Assembly: GCA_003255025.1 (NCBI GenBank)
Contig: QANY01005074.1
Coordinates: 1,627,150 to 1,691,149, forward strand
Source: Datisca glomerata
Lineage: Eukaryota; Streptophyta; Magnoliopsida; Cucurbitales; Datiscaceae
Reading direction: 5' to 3'
Length of the DNA: 64,000 bases
Shown here: piece after piece, positions 1-10,883 of the stretch
Layout of the letters: each line of letters starts with the position of its first letter
Numbering within the stretch: the stretch's first letter is position 1
Made by a program: the position numbers and the translations under genes
Notes under the pieces: model-generated
Told to the model about the DNA's origin: nothing
Seen by the model: the letters and a program-made list of their open reading frames with translations, nothing else
Database searches by the model: none

Positions 1-56
1 TTCTTTTCATCCTTTTGAGTTCTAGGTGTTTTTATGTGGAATTATTGTTGATTTTA

Positions 57-640
57 ATGTTTAGAGCTTGCATCACAATTTGGTTTAGGTGGTTTTGGCT
101 TGTTTTACTGTTTTTTTTTTTGGAGTGGCATATTAGTTTTGTGTTGGCTGGTCAAGATGAAAGGCTGTGCAAGTTGCTGCTGTAATGTTGTTTTCTATTC
201 TTTTATGTCAGCGGTTCCTAGAGTTTAGCTGATGTTGGGTACTAATTAATGTTTAGAGCTTGCATCAGAATTCAGTTTAGGTGGCTCTGGCTTGTTTTAC
301 TGTTTTTTGTTTAGGGGAGTGGCATATTGGTTGGTTTTGTGTTGGCTAGTCAAGGTGAAAGGCTGTCCAAGTTGCTGCTGTAATGTTGATTTCTATTCTT
401 TTATGTCAGCAGTTCCTAGAGTTTAGATGATGTTGGGCACTGATTAATGTTTAGAGCTTGCATCACAATTCAGTTTAGGTCGTTTTGGCTTGTTTACTGT
501 TTTTTGTTTGGGGGAGTGGCATGTTGGTTGTGTTGGCTGCTCAGGGTGAAAGGCTGTGCAAGTTGCTGCTGTAATGTTTGTTTTCTATTCTTTTATGTCA
601 GCAGTTCCTAGAGTTTAGCTGATGTTGAGCACTACTTGAT
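57..640. repeat. Tandem repeat, about 190-bp unit, three copies
   Basis: Three copies start near 57, 248 and 446, each with TGTTTAGAGCTTGCATCA, followed by a T-rich stretch, GAAAGGCTGT(G/C)CAAGTTGCTGC and TTTTATGTCAGCRGTTCC. Spacing is 191 and 198 bp, and the third copy ends near 640. No reading frame runs through the array, so it looks like intronic or untranslated DNA. It lies upstream of a transposase-associated remnant and may once have been an intron or flank of that element; this is inference. Confidence 0.85.
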
Positions 641-859
641 TTAATGTGGGCTAACATGATTCAAATTTGGCGATTCACTTGGATGGCTTGCTTCTTTAAT
701 CTTGCGCATCTTGGTATTTGTTTTAGAATGTCATAGTTGCACTCTTTTTTCAAATGTAGTAATAAAATCTATTCTGCCTTTGAATTTTGTTCTTTTTCTT
801 TGTGATACCACCCTCCTACTTCTAAGCTGTCTACTTCTAACATACTAATTTAGGATCAT

Positions 860-1200
860 ATGTTGAAATTACATGATCAACCCTCCGAAAAGGGGACCCC
901 AGCACATACTAATGTCGAGATTTGTGAACTTGTGTTGGGAACACGATTAGGGTATACTCGTGGTCTTGGTCGTGGAGGACCAAAACCTCCATCTTCACGA
1001 TGGAAATTTTAATGTCGACTTGGCATTGTGAGCTGCAGTTAGAGATCAAGATAATTATATAGAGGCCACCTAGAGCTAATTAGAGACCACCAAGGTCGAA
1101 TTAGAGGCATTCAAGTACGAATTAGAGGCTATGAAGAACAACTTGGCTGCCACAAATATAAAGTTAGATACATTTCTACAATCAATAGGTCATGAATTTC
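860..1200 (+). pseudogene. Remnant of plant Ptta/En/Spm transposase-associated protein
   Basis: A frame open from ATG at 860 to the stop at 1010-1012 encodes LGTRLGYTRGLGRG followed by PKP. This is the conserved C-terminal signature of the plant Ptta/En/Spm transposase family found in CACTA elements. After a stop and a frame change, 1090-1200 encodes a charged, coiled-coil-like tail (repeated LEA-type segments, then LQSIG), which also fits the family's C-terminus. Only the last part of the protein remains and there are several stops. Most likely the decayed tail of an autonomous CACTA element. Confidence 0.7.
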
Positions 1201-1440
1201 CATCCAAGTAGTAGTAAGTTGATGTTATAGAGGATTTTGATACTTTAAACAATATTTTCTGGCTTAAAATTCAAAACTATATTTGAAGTACTTATTTTGA
1301 TAGTTATTTGAATGTGACTAAACTTCGTTTTGGTATATAAATGTTATTAAATTTAGTAATGATAAAATAATTGTTGATGAAATTATTAGGGGTGGAAGCA
1401 ATTCATAGGGATAAGGATAGACATTTATGTGGTGAATGTG

Positions 1441-1890
1441 AAAAAATTTCAGTTTCCTCGACCAAAATCCATGCGCTGCTAAAACAATCTCGTCGCTAAA
1501 ACCTTTGAGAGTTTAACGACAAAAGCAATCTCGTCGCTAAAACCTTTGAGAGTTTAGCGTTGAAAGAAATCTCATCGTTAAAACTTTTAGCCATGAAGTT
1601 AATTTTGTCGCTAAATCCTTTAGGCGATTAAATTACAATCATTGCGAAAGGTTTTCGTGGTGAACCACATCTCAGTCGTATATGTTTTTGGCAATGAACT
1701 AGACGTCATCGCTAAACTTTCATCGGTAAAAAGTATTACTGAGGCACCAACGCCGACGAACTTTTAGTGGCGAATATTTCCTTGTTAGTTGTTTTTGCCA
1801 ACGAATATGGGTTTTTGTCAACTAATATGTCATCGTTAATAACCGAAACTATTTTAGTGATAGTTGGGATCTTAATGATGTTGGACGAAG
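1441..1890. repeat. CACTA-type subterminal repeats (GCGACGA / TCGTCGCTAAA)
   Basis: Dense, degenerate copies of TCGTCGCTAAA and its reverse complement TTTAGCGACRA occur here, for example around 1489, 1516, 1532, 1547 and 1605, then more diverged versions (CATCGCTAAA, TTTAGTGGCGA, CATCGTTAA). Arrays of short motifs in both orientations are typical transposase-binding subterminal regions of plant CACTA elements. The position just after the transposase-associated remnant fits one decayed element. I could not find a clean terminal CACTA in the following few hundred bases, so the outer end is undefined. Confidence 0.65.
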
Positions 1891-2304
1891 TTGCCCCAAA
1901 AAGTTTCTCCATCAATTGTATCTTTTAATAGATTAACAGATTGTGCCTTTTAATATATTATTATTATTTTTATTATTATTATTATTATTATCAGTATTAT
2001 TATTATAATTATAATTATAATTAAACAAGAAGTAAAAATCCCTACTAAAGGGGTTTGAATCTCTAAAAGTAATGCATAAATTTGTTAATTAATTTATTAA
2101 AAATAATCAATAATATATCATCATTGTTGATGTTAAGGCCATTTTCATAAACTAGTCAATATATACATGCAATTAAACATATTATACTTTTATTTGTGAT
2201 TATTACTTATAACCATATTTTTATTTGAATTAAATAAAAATATATAACATCATATTATTTGTCCATACACTACTATAATTTTTACCTTAGATGACGATAA
2301 AAAT

Positions 2305-2330
2305 CCATCATTATAACCCTATAATGATGG
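2305..2330. repeat. Subterminal hairpin in E1
   Basis: CCATCATTATA, a 4-base spacer, then TATAATGATGG forms a perfect 11-bp inverted repeat 37 bp inside the element end. The matching hairpin in E2 (9243-9268) differs at one position in each arm and is still perfectly paired. Confidence 0.8.
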
Positions 2331-2795
2331 CTGCTGCTGTCATCTATCAAGTTGTCATCTTTATTCTTTTAAAATAAAAGTCGTCATAATAGGGTGCCAC
2401 AAAAGTAATTTATCTAATGTTCAAATTATTTTTTTTTTAAAAACTGTCATGGCAAAAAATGTCTTTCCATGATAGCTTTTTTCGTTAACAAACTTTCCGA
2501 CAGATTGATTTTATAAAACTGTCATGGAAAGCATTACAGGCCTTCAATATTTTACATGTATTTTCAAAAATCAAGAAAAAATGAAAACAAATATAGGGTG
2601 AACTAGACATATTAAATACTAGAGTAGAGAAATAACTCAGAATTAGTACAAAGCATGTGAAAGTAACATTTTTTAATCGAGATACTTACATATTAGCAAA
2701 GTGATATATTGGACTATAGAAAAGAATGCATGATGGATAGATACTTTCTTCAAAATTAAATAAAAATTAAATAAATATATAAGGAAAGAACATAC

Positions 2796-2893
2796 ACATT
2801 ACAATTAGTTTGCAATTCTAGAGAAGATAAGTTAGATGATACGTTTTGCATAGCAGTTTGATACTTTTGAGCTGCTACTCCAAGATGACTAAC
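2796..2893 (-). pseudogene. SEU-like: Captured SEUSS-like exon (third of three) in E1
   Basis: A 98-bp exon-like block on the minus strand has a splice acceptor (TTTACAG) at 2894 and a donor GT at 2794-2795. It encodes VSHLGVAAQKYQ, then NVSSNLSSLELQ and NCNV, which matches the segment after the LIM-binding-domain exon of plant SEUSS proteins (transcriptional co-regulators that act with LEUNIG in the nucleus). Intron flanks are kept, so capture was from genomic DNA and not from mRNA. It cannot make SEUSS on its own. Confidence 0.75.
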
Positions 2894-3748
2894 CTGTAAA
2901 TCACATTTTATCAATTTAATAAGAAGACTTTTCATTGACAACAAAGAAAAATAGCACAAGGGAAGAGTGATAAGTAGTCATTCCACCAGAAGAGCAAACT
3001 GTAAAAACACAAGAGACGTGAAAAGAAAAATGGGTCACAAAAAGAGAGTCAAAGAATACAGAAACACATGTTTAAATAGTGACAAAGTAAAGCAATAAAA
3101 TACAATTTTTATCAAGTTCTACACTGTCTATACAATTATTTTCAGAAAACCGTTGATATCTTTCTAGCTAAATATCTCAAGAGAAAAGAAGCCATGAGAG
3201 CAGACAACCAAAGACTGATTATAAGTACAACTTGCGACAGATGATACGAATCTTCCTAGCCTTTCTACAAAGTGCATCTCTTTGGTCTAGGAGATCAAAT
3301 AAGGTTAGTCATCTAAATCCTCTTAACGGATATAACCTAGGAAGTTGCGACCCTAAGACACAGCTTTTCAACTGCTTGAACCCTAACACGCTCATTACTC
3401 ATTAATACACCTTTCATCCAAGAACCCCCACTGATCTCACACAAGAATGATACAAAGTAACCCAAAAATGGAATATTAAAACTAAGCATACATCAGCAAC
3501 ATTCCGTGGTTGGATAAAACAAACCAACGGAAATATTTGAATATTAGATGGAATGCATCTTAGAATTCATTAAAAGGCTTTCAAGCCTTCAATTTCTTTC
3601 CTTCACACGCAACCATACGGTATTAGAAAGTGTTGTATAGTTGAAGTATATCTGAATAGAAAAGACAATGATGCGATAGAAACATGAAAAATAGCGCCTT
3701 AAGAGGCAAAGAGTTTCTGATATGCAAAAAGATATTTCTCTCATCTAC

Positions 3749-3957
3749 CTTTTAAGTCTAGAGAAAAAACAATGCGACGCTGGCCATCACGAACAGCACG
3801 AAGCTGCTCAAAAACACTTTCTTTAAATGTTTTTGCATATTCTAGCACTATCTACCCCGACGAACTATGATACTCGCTTGGCATATCAACATAAAGTAGT
3901 TCTTCCAGAGTACCACTTTCATATTTAATTTTGAAAGAAGCACCCCTGCAGTTGCTT
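3749..3957 (-). pseudogene. SEU-like: Captured SEUSS-like exon (first of three) in E1
   Basis: On the minus strand, from an acceptor CAG at 3958-3960 to AAG|GTAGATG at 3749, the block encodes KIKYESGTLEELLYVDMPSE and, after a TAG stop, VLEYAKTFKESVFEQLR and VRDGQRRIVFSLDLK. This is the LIM-binding domain region of SEUSS-like proteins. The TAG replaces an expected glutamine codon and is shared with E2, so it predates the duplication. E1 also lacks about 11 bp near the exon start (around 3937) that E2 keeps, which shifts the frame. Non-functional as a protein. Confidence 0.8.
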
Positions 3958-5007
3958 CTGTTAACATAAAAAAAATTGAGATTGGATTAGGAAAGGGATT
4001 CCTTAAAAAGCTACACATACATATAGCACAAGATTAACTCTACTGTTAAGCAGAAACAAACACAAAAGTCGGCCAACAAAACAACTAATTTAAACGGTCA
4101 ACACGAAGAAAACTACTACATATAGGAATATAAGGCAAAATCTAAGTTTCACCGATAAAAAAAAGGCAAAATATAAGTTTCAATAGACTAACATAACATA
4201 CCGAAACCACGACCAGGCTTGCGATTGCATATCTCACGAAGCCATACATCCTGAAACATTTGCATAAAAAGATCATTTACAAATATCCATCTACACCATA
4301 ACAAAAAATGATGCTAATAACATGTCTTGTCGATTTTTATTGAGAATAATTAATTGTATTGGAACAAATCTGATTGCAACATTTCTCTATATCAGTATAA
4401 TATAACCTTGGAAAGTAAAGCTAGAAACCCTAACTATTTCAAACTCATATTCAAACTCAAAGGGTTACCAAAAATCAAATGAAAATTTTGAACAAGAACC
4501 CTAAATCAGAAATTAAAAAAAAATCATAGAAATTTGAACAAGAACTCTAAGTCGATGAGAGGATGGCCACCTCCCTCTCACGGTTTTGATTTCTCCATCG
4601 CGGAGCTTGAAGACGGTGGCTTCTTAGTCGCACCCTCTGGGGATTTTGATTTCCCCGTCGCTAGGCTTCACAATCGCGGGGCTGGGGCTTCTCAGTCACG
4701 CGGCTGAGAAGAAATGGATGGAGAGAGAGGGGGGAGAGAGAAACTTTCCAGATCTGAATCGAGAGAGAGAGAGAGGTAGACCATTTTGTTAGAGATTAGG
4801 GTTAACAGGCATGGCATTTTTGTAAATAAAAAAAATTATAGAAATATATCAATAAAAAATAAAAAAGTGAGAGCTTACTATGACAGACCAAAAAATAGCG
4901 GTCATAATAAGTCATATATTAATGACTCTTTTCCTTTGACAGATTTTATAGAGTTGTTCATTATAATGTAAATGTGGCTGTCATTATATCTCTAAATTGT
5001 AGTAGTG

Positions 5008-6042
5008 GTAAACCAGTACAATGTTATATTGTCTTCAAACTAGTACAAATATTATATTGTTATTATTTGTTTTTATTGATATATTTTGATTCGATCACGT
5101 TTTACCACATCATGTATGTTTATAGTAAAAAAACTTAAGAGTGTACAATAGAAATATGCTCTAAAAAATAAAAACACAAAATGATGTCATTCAAATTAAA
5201 TTATTTATTTCATATTTTATTTTAAACTTTGATCTTCAATTATATATTGCTTGTTTTCGTCGTAACAATATATACTTCTCTACTTAAAATAGTGGTATCG
5301 TTTCATTGTTAAGAAAGTGATGTTATTTCACTCGAAAAAAATGTACTATCTCAAACCAAAAGTTATATTCATTAGGTTATAGTTGTTCAGATATGTCAAA
5401 TAGTCATAGTTTTTTGCACTAGTAAAAATAGTAGTAACAACGAATAAGAATGTGGCAAATATACTTTTGGGGGGCATTTTAGGATTTTGAAGACAAATAT
5501 ATGGACAAGATTGTCGAAAAATATTCTCCCTTGCTTCTCCCTTTTAATATAGTCTCATTTAGGGAAATAGTCCATTTTTAAAAAATAAGTAAGAGAATGA
5601 CAAAAAAAGTTGTATTTGTAAGAATAATCAGTTTTTTAACTGTAAATTCTGTTTATAAAACAGTAAAAGTTTTAATGATTTTTAGGCAACTAACATAGTT
5701 ATAGTAACTAATTAGATTTTTATCAAGCTTTTGAAAACCTTAAATTTTTGTCAAGTTTGTTTAAATTTCAACTGGAAATATAATTTATATACCATAAAAA
5801 ACCTACTCAAATCTCTCTCTATAAAACACCAAAATTTCTCTCTCATATTCCAAATCACAACAAATCTACTCAAATCTCTCTCTCTCTCTCTCCCTCCCTC
5901 CCTCCCTCCCTCCCNAAAATGATATTGTTTACATTAGTATTTACATAGTTAAAATATCTTCGTGCTAATTATAATTTACACCTAAAATTTTAGGCTCTAT
6001 ATTCTCGAATCTGAAAAATAAAAAATTGTTAATGCAAGCTCT
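5008..6042. other. AT-rich spacer with CT/CCCT microsatellite and one ambiguous base
   Basis: No gene is recognisable. From 5876 a (CT)n tract runs into (CCCT)n and ends at 5914; position 5915 is an N, so the true length of the tract is unresolved in this assembly. A direct repeat of CAAATCTCTCTCT lies just before it. The rest is AT-rich sequence without clear TE termini. Confidence 0.7.
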
Positions 6043-8270
6043 TGATGGGGGTTATGCCCTCAAAGTATTTGTATTGACATTTTGATATAAAATTTAATGA
6101 GAATTATATTTTTCTTATAATTGTTCTATTAAACTATTGTTGAATAATTTATATAAATGTTTGAAAATTCATATTCATTAATGAGACTATGATCTTGTAT
6201 TAGTACGAGAAGATTTAGATCATAGATAATAAATAAAACTGTCAGCAACATATTAAAGTATGAAATCTTTAGTAAATGATTGCTAGTACGGTTCACTAAG
6301 TATTATGAATGCGTGTGATTTAGATTCATCATTGATGTGGATAGAAATCTTAGTGAATGTACTTTATATAATGAGATTATATATGACTGGACCGATATAA
6401 ATTAATATCTTTATCAACGTGTCATTTATCATAAAATTTTAATACACATCAAATCGATGATCATATGTACATCAGTCTGAATCCTAAATAGTCATGAATT
6501 CCTATATATGTCTACTAGATCTTTTGATTCACTCAAGGTTTGTTTGTAAAATAGGCTAGTAACTTTTGTTTTGGAGATTTAGTGATATGGATGGTTGAGA
6601 ACATGATCTTACAAGATTTGAAATCCAAGTTGTCCTAACAGATCGTATATTGGTTCATTTAAGTGTTAATTCTAGAACTGAATAGTTATTGAGCTCAAAT
6701 CTATAATAAGATTTTAAATTAGTCATTCACTAGTAGATTAATGGTACTTAAGGATCAAGAGGTAATTAGAAGGATAAAACGATAATTTTGGTCAGTTCTA
6801 GTGGATATAATTAATTGAATTATATATATATGTATATATATATATATATGTATATGTATATGTATATAATTTTCAGAAATTATACATATTACATACTCTG
6901 TAAATGATTATATCAGTGGACTACATGAGAATACTTTGTACATACATTATATAATCACTAAGAGTTCAATTTCATATTTATAGTGGAGTAATAATGAAAT
7001 TTATAAATAATATTATTTAATTAAAAAGTTTAATTAATAACCTGGTTTATTGGAGCTTAGGATTATAGGTTCATACTCCCAAGTCATCTCTAAACTACGC
7101 AGTCTAGAGTGTGAATATTTTAGGACATGAGAAAAGGACTCACTTATAAAAAAAATTTGTTCTGGGGCAAGTACATAATTATGAGATAATTATGTGTGAT
7201 TAATTAATTAATTGAATTATATATATATCTGTGTGTGTGTATGTGTGTATGTATATAATTTCAGAAATTATATATATATTACATATTATCAATTATTTTT
7301 TCAATTATCGATAAGTGAGACATAATATCTAATTTATGAAATTAAATTATTATTAGTTAATATTTTGAATCAATTAAATCTTTTATTTGTGAAATAACAT
7401 ATACTTTAGTTTATAGGGATAATGATATATATTACTTTTGAATTAACTGATATCGAGATATTTATCTGATTAAAATAAAAAAATTTACAATAATTATCAC
7501 GTGTCGATCAATGATTGTGAATTATAGATTACCAAAGACAGTTGTATTGCCACATAGCACTACAAGAATAGGCATTCCGTATAGTGTGGCGTAACACAAA
7601 GTGCCGTGAGGCACTGTGATGTTTAACGCTATCTGCAGTGTTGTGAGGCACTACAGTTGTGCACCATTATACAGTGGGTTCACTGCATTTAGTAATTTGA
7701 AATTACAAATAATTTTTTTTAATTTTAATTATTCATAAATATGTGATACGCGGTTATCTAAAAAATATTCATATATTATTCTAATGGCATCAATCAGTTT
7801 ATAATTTCATCAATCAATAATTGAATTGAGAACACAGTTAGAGTTAGAGAATTTTTTTTCTCTGTAATTAAAAGTTAATTAAATCTCTAAATGAAATATC
7901 ATCGTCTCACAAAAGTGTTTCTCAGTAAATCTCTAGATCTCATGTATTTAGTACATCTAGTGATAGAAAAAATGTCTTGTAATATTTTACATATCCACAC
8001 ATGTCCTAGTACGTTGAAGATTGACTTGGAAGGTCTTGGCGTGAATCTCAGAGCTTATTGATCATTAGAACGGTTTCGTGGGACGGAGTATTGATCGGTT
8101 TTGCAAAGACGCTTGATATAAACTACAAGAGGTATATGATTCACAACATTGTATGTTGTAGATTTAATGTATAAATATATAATGGATCATAACTGATTGA
8201 AAATATATTTCAATAAAAAATTTTATTTTTAAAAATCGTTACGTCGCACTTATTTTTCATTTCTTCTTTG
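6043..8270 (+). mobile_element. Copia-type long terminal repeat, probably solo (about 2.2 kb)
   Basis: The start (TGGGGGTTATGCCCTCAAAG), the GATCTTGTATTAGTACGAGA block at 6191-6210, the GCTAGTACGGTTC block near 6281 and the 3' part (CTAGATCTCATGTATTTAGTACATCTAG) match in order the LTRs at 24933-27045 (plus) and 54364-56474 (minus). No primer site follows and no pol remnant precedes it, so a solo LTR is likely; the ends are uncertain by tens of bases. TA and TG microsatellites at about 6815-6866 and 7213-7256 expand it. A CACTGTAGTGCCACA-rich stretch (7558-7680) is a shared family feature. Confidence 0.75.
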
Positions 8271-8395
8271 ACAAAGGAGAAATGGAAAATAGATGGAAGG
8301 GACACCAATTGGAATCTATATGCACATGTGTAAATAGTTATTTGATAGTTCGTAAATTGGATCTATGTTTTGTAAATTGGTTTTGCTCTTTGTAA

Positions 8396-8505
8396 ATTGA
8401 TTTTATTCTCGATACATAATTTAATATTTGTTAGTGTAAATAATTTTTTAATTGATTTTATTCTCGATACATAATTTAATATTTGTTAGTGTAAATAATT
8501 TTTTA
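8396..8505. repeat. 55-bp direct tandem duplication
   Basis: Two near-identical 55-bp copies start at 8396 and 8451, each containing TTATTCTCGATACATAAT and TTGTTAGTGTAAATAA. Sequence is AT-rich with no coding content. Confidence 0.85.
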
Positions 8506-9125
8506 GATGATGTGTAAATAATCATTTAAGTCTCTATAAATTGGTTGTATTTACATGTAATTAATTAATTATATGCAATTAACATGACTTCATTTTAATA
8601 CTAATGCATATTTAGAAGAATCGTACTTTTTCAAATATGTAAATCTATTTTCCTGTAATAATGTATTAACATTAACATTATGTATTTATGTATTATTTAT
8701 ATATCTTTTTCAGTGTCAACGAGTATTTACATTGATTATACGTTACCAATCAACATGAATACAAATGTAAAAGTATGTATTAACATGAATATTCATAACA
8801 TAAATATTATAAAAATATTAAATATACTCACAAATATTAAATCCTTTGAAAGTGAAGAATTTTCATAAATGAGAAAAAAAGTAAAACTTTCACCGAATTT
8901 TTCATGAGATAAATATATGAACTAATATTAAAATATTTTAAAATAAAAAAATCTAAAAAATAAGATAATTGCTAATTCAAATATTTTCAACTATAAATAT
9001 AGGGATAAAAGAACAAATAATAGACTGTATGACTTTTTGAAAATTTAAAAAATTCATTAAATATAGAGTACTTTACCTGAAATACAATAAAATTCATTAA
9101 ATATATATTACTTTACGTGAAATAC
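8506..9125. other. AT-rich spacer with a 40-bp direct duplication
   Basis: No gene or TE signature was recognised. At 9051 and 9091 there are two copies of a 35-bp block with AATTCATTAAATATA and ACTTTACSTGAAATAC at 40-bp spacing. The second copy ends where the homology to the E1 flank begins. Confidence 0.6.
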
Positions 9126-9242
9126 TTTTATTTATGATTATTACTTATAATCATATTTTTATGTGAATTAAATAAAAATATATACAATCATATTATTTGT
9201 CCATACACTACTATAATTTTTACCTTAGATGACGATGAAAAT

Positions 9243-9268
9243 CCGTCATTATAACCCTATAATGACGG
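9243..9268. repeat. Subterminal hairpin in E2, paired change relative to E1
   Basis: CCGTCATTATA, a 4-base spacer, then TATAATGACGG. Compared with E1, the third base of the left arm (A to G) and its partner in the right arm (T to C) both differ, so pairing is preserved. Confidence 0.8.
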
Positions 9269-9402
9269 CTGACCTACTGTCATCTATAAGGTTGTCATTT
9301 TTACTTTTTTAAAACAAAAGCCATCATAATAGGGTGCCGCCAAAAGTAATTAGATGACGGGGAATACCTGTCATCCAATGTCCAAATTAGTTTTTAAACA
9401 AA

Positions 9403-9439
9403 CTGTCATGGAAATGCAAAAAATGTCTTTCCATGACAG
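9403..9439. repeat. CTGTCATGGAAA hairpin 1 in E2
   Basis: CTGTCATGGAAA and TTTCCATGACAG form a perfect 12-bp stem around a 13-base loop. Probably subterminal transposase-binding motifs in opposite orientation; that role is inferred from CACTA biology. Confidence 0.75.
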
Positions 9440-9483
9440 CTTCTTTTCATTAACAAAATTTTCTACAGATTGATTTTATAAAA

Positions 9484-9516
9484 CTGTCATGGAAAGACAT
9501 TACCTTTCCATGACAG
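9484..9516. repeat. CTGTCATGGAAAG hairpin 2 in E2
   Basis: CTGTCATGGAAAG and CTTTCCATGACAG form a perfect 13-bp stem with a 7-base loop. E1 has only the left arm at the equivalent place (about 2519); a related, imperfect hairpin occurs in E3 at about 15896-15931. Confidence 0.75.
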
Positions 9517-9790
9517 CCCTTCAATATTTTACATGTATTTTAGAAAACCAAGAAAAACTGAAACAAATATAGAGTGAACGAGACATTAAATACTAGAGTG
9601 GAGAAATAACTCAGATTTAGTACAAAGCATGTGAAAGTAATATTTTTTAATCGAGATACTTACATAATAGCAAAGTGGTATATTGGACCAATTGACCTAC
9701 AACAATTTTATCTTAAAAGAGAAAGAAAAGAATGCATGATTGATAGATACTTTCTTCAAAATTAAATAAATATACAAGGAAGGAACATAC

Positions 9791-9888
9791 ACATTACAAT
9801 TAGTTTGCAATTCTAGAGAAGATAAGTTAGATGATACGTTTTGCAAAGCAGCCTCATACTTTTGAGCTGCTACTTCAAGATGACTAAC
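9791..9888 (-). pseudogene. SEU-like: Captured SEUSS-like exon (third of three) in E2
   Basis: A 98-bp exon-like block with the same acceptor and donor as in E1 encodes VSHLEVAAQKYEAALQ, then NVSSNLSSLELQTNCNV. It corresponds to the SEUSS segment after the LIM-binding domain. Relative to E1 it differs at a few residues, showing independent decay after duplication. Confidence 0.75.
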
Positions 9889-10717
9889 CTGTAAATCAAA
9901 TTTTATCAATTTAATAAGAAGACTTTTCATTGACAACAAAGAAAAATAGCACAAGGGAAGAGTGATAAGTTGTCCTTCCACCAGAAGAGCAAACCGTAAA
10001 AACACAAGAGACGTGAAAAGAAAAGTGGGTCACAAAAAGAGAGTCAAAGAATACAGAAACACCTGTTAAAACAGTGACAAAGTAAAGCAATAAAATGCAA
10101 TCTTTATCAAGTTCTACACGGTCTATACAATTATTTTCATAAAACTGTTGATATCTTTCTAGCTAAATATCCCAAGAGAAAAGAAGCTATGAGAGCAGAC
10201 AACCAAAGACTAATGATTATAAGTACAACTTGCGAAAGATGATACGAATCTTCCTAGCCTTTCTACAAAGTGCATCTCTTTGGTCTAGAAGATCAAATAA
10301 GGTTAGTCATCTAAATCCTCTTAACGGATATAATCTAGGAAGTTGCGACCCTAAGACACAGCTTTTCAACTGCTTGAACCCTACCACGCTCATTACTCCT
10401 TAATACACCTTTCATCCAAGAACCCCCCACTGATCTCACACAAGAATGATACAAAGTAACCCAAAAATGGAATATTAAAACTAAGCATACATCAGCAACA
10501 TGCCATGGTTGGATAAAACAAACCAACGGATATATTTGAATATTAGATGGAATGCATCTTAGAATTCATTAAAAGGCTTTCAAGCCTTCAATTTCTTTCC
10601 TTCACACGCAACCATACGGTATTAGAAAGTGTTGTATAGTTGAGAAGATTGCCACCAAGCAGAGATTTGCCACCAAGCAGAGAAGATTGCTTCGACAAGT
10701 AATAAATAATCATTAAC

Positions 10718-10786
10718 CTGAGGTATTAGTAGCCTTCGAGGTATAAGCTCTTCATGACGTCGTGAACAAAATTCCCACGAGTATAT
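10718..10786 (-). pseudogene. SEU-like: Captured SEUSS-like exon (second of three) in E2 only
   Basis: A 69-bp exon-like block on the minus strand, with acceptor CAG before 10786 and CAG|GTTAATG donor at 10718, encodes IYSWEFCSRRHEELIPRR followed by LLIPQ. This is a very conserved stretch of plant SEUSS proteins. E1 lacks this exon and about 70 bp of adjoining intron, with the join at about 3643. The reading frame is intact within the exon. Confidence 0.8.
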
Positions 10787-10883
10787 CTGAATAGAAAAGA
10801 CAATGATGCGATAGAAACATGAAAAAGAGCGCCTTAAGAGGAAAAGAGTTTCAAATATGCAAACAGATATTTCTCTCATCTAC

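Larger units (their letters stand above)
2188..4055. repeat. Duplicated segment, copy 1 (pairs with about 9125-11203)
   Basis: This stretch matches 9125-11203 almost continuously. The match starts about 80 bp before the CACTA terminus, at TTTATTTRTGATTATTACTTATAA, and ends where the second copy is cut by a retrotransposon. Because sequence outside the element terminus is also shared, the two copies may come from duplication of a larger segment rather than two transpositions. The main length difference is about 150 bp present only in copy 2 (roughly 10645-10785), which includes a captured exon. Confidence 0.8.
2268..5007. mobile_element. CACTA-like element E1 carrying SEUSS-like gene exons
   Basis: The left end is CACTACTATAATTTTTACC (2268). 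The right end is the inverse AAATTGTAGTAGTG (4994-5007), giving a 2.74-kb element with about 14-bp terminal inverted repeats. Flanking triplets are ATA (left) and GTA (right), close to but not an exact 3-bp target duplication. Subterminal regions carry repeated CTGTCAT/ATGACAG motifs. Inside are exons of a SEUSS-like gene on the minus strand; no transposase is seen, so the element is non-autonomous. The right third (about 4420-4780) holds GC- and GA-rich sequence also found in E3, showing that E1 and E3 are one family. Confidence 0.8.

Noticed and set aside
10335..10526. 63-codon frame in E2, also partly open in E1
   Set aside because: It lies between SEUSS-like exons where intron sequence is expected, and no similarity was recognised. 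Conservation between E1 and E2 is due to recent duplication.
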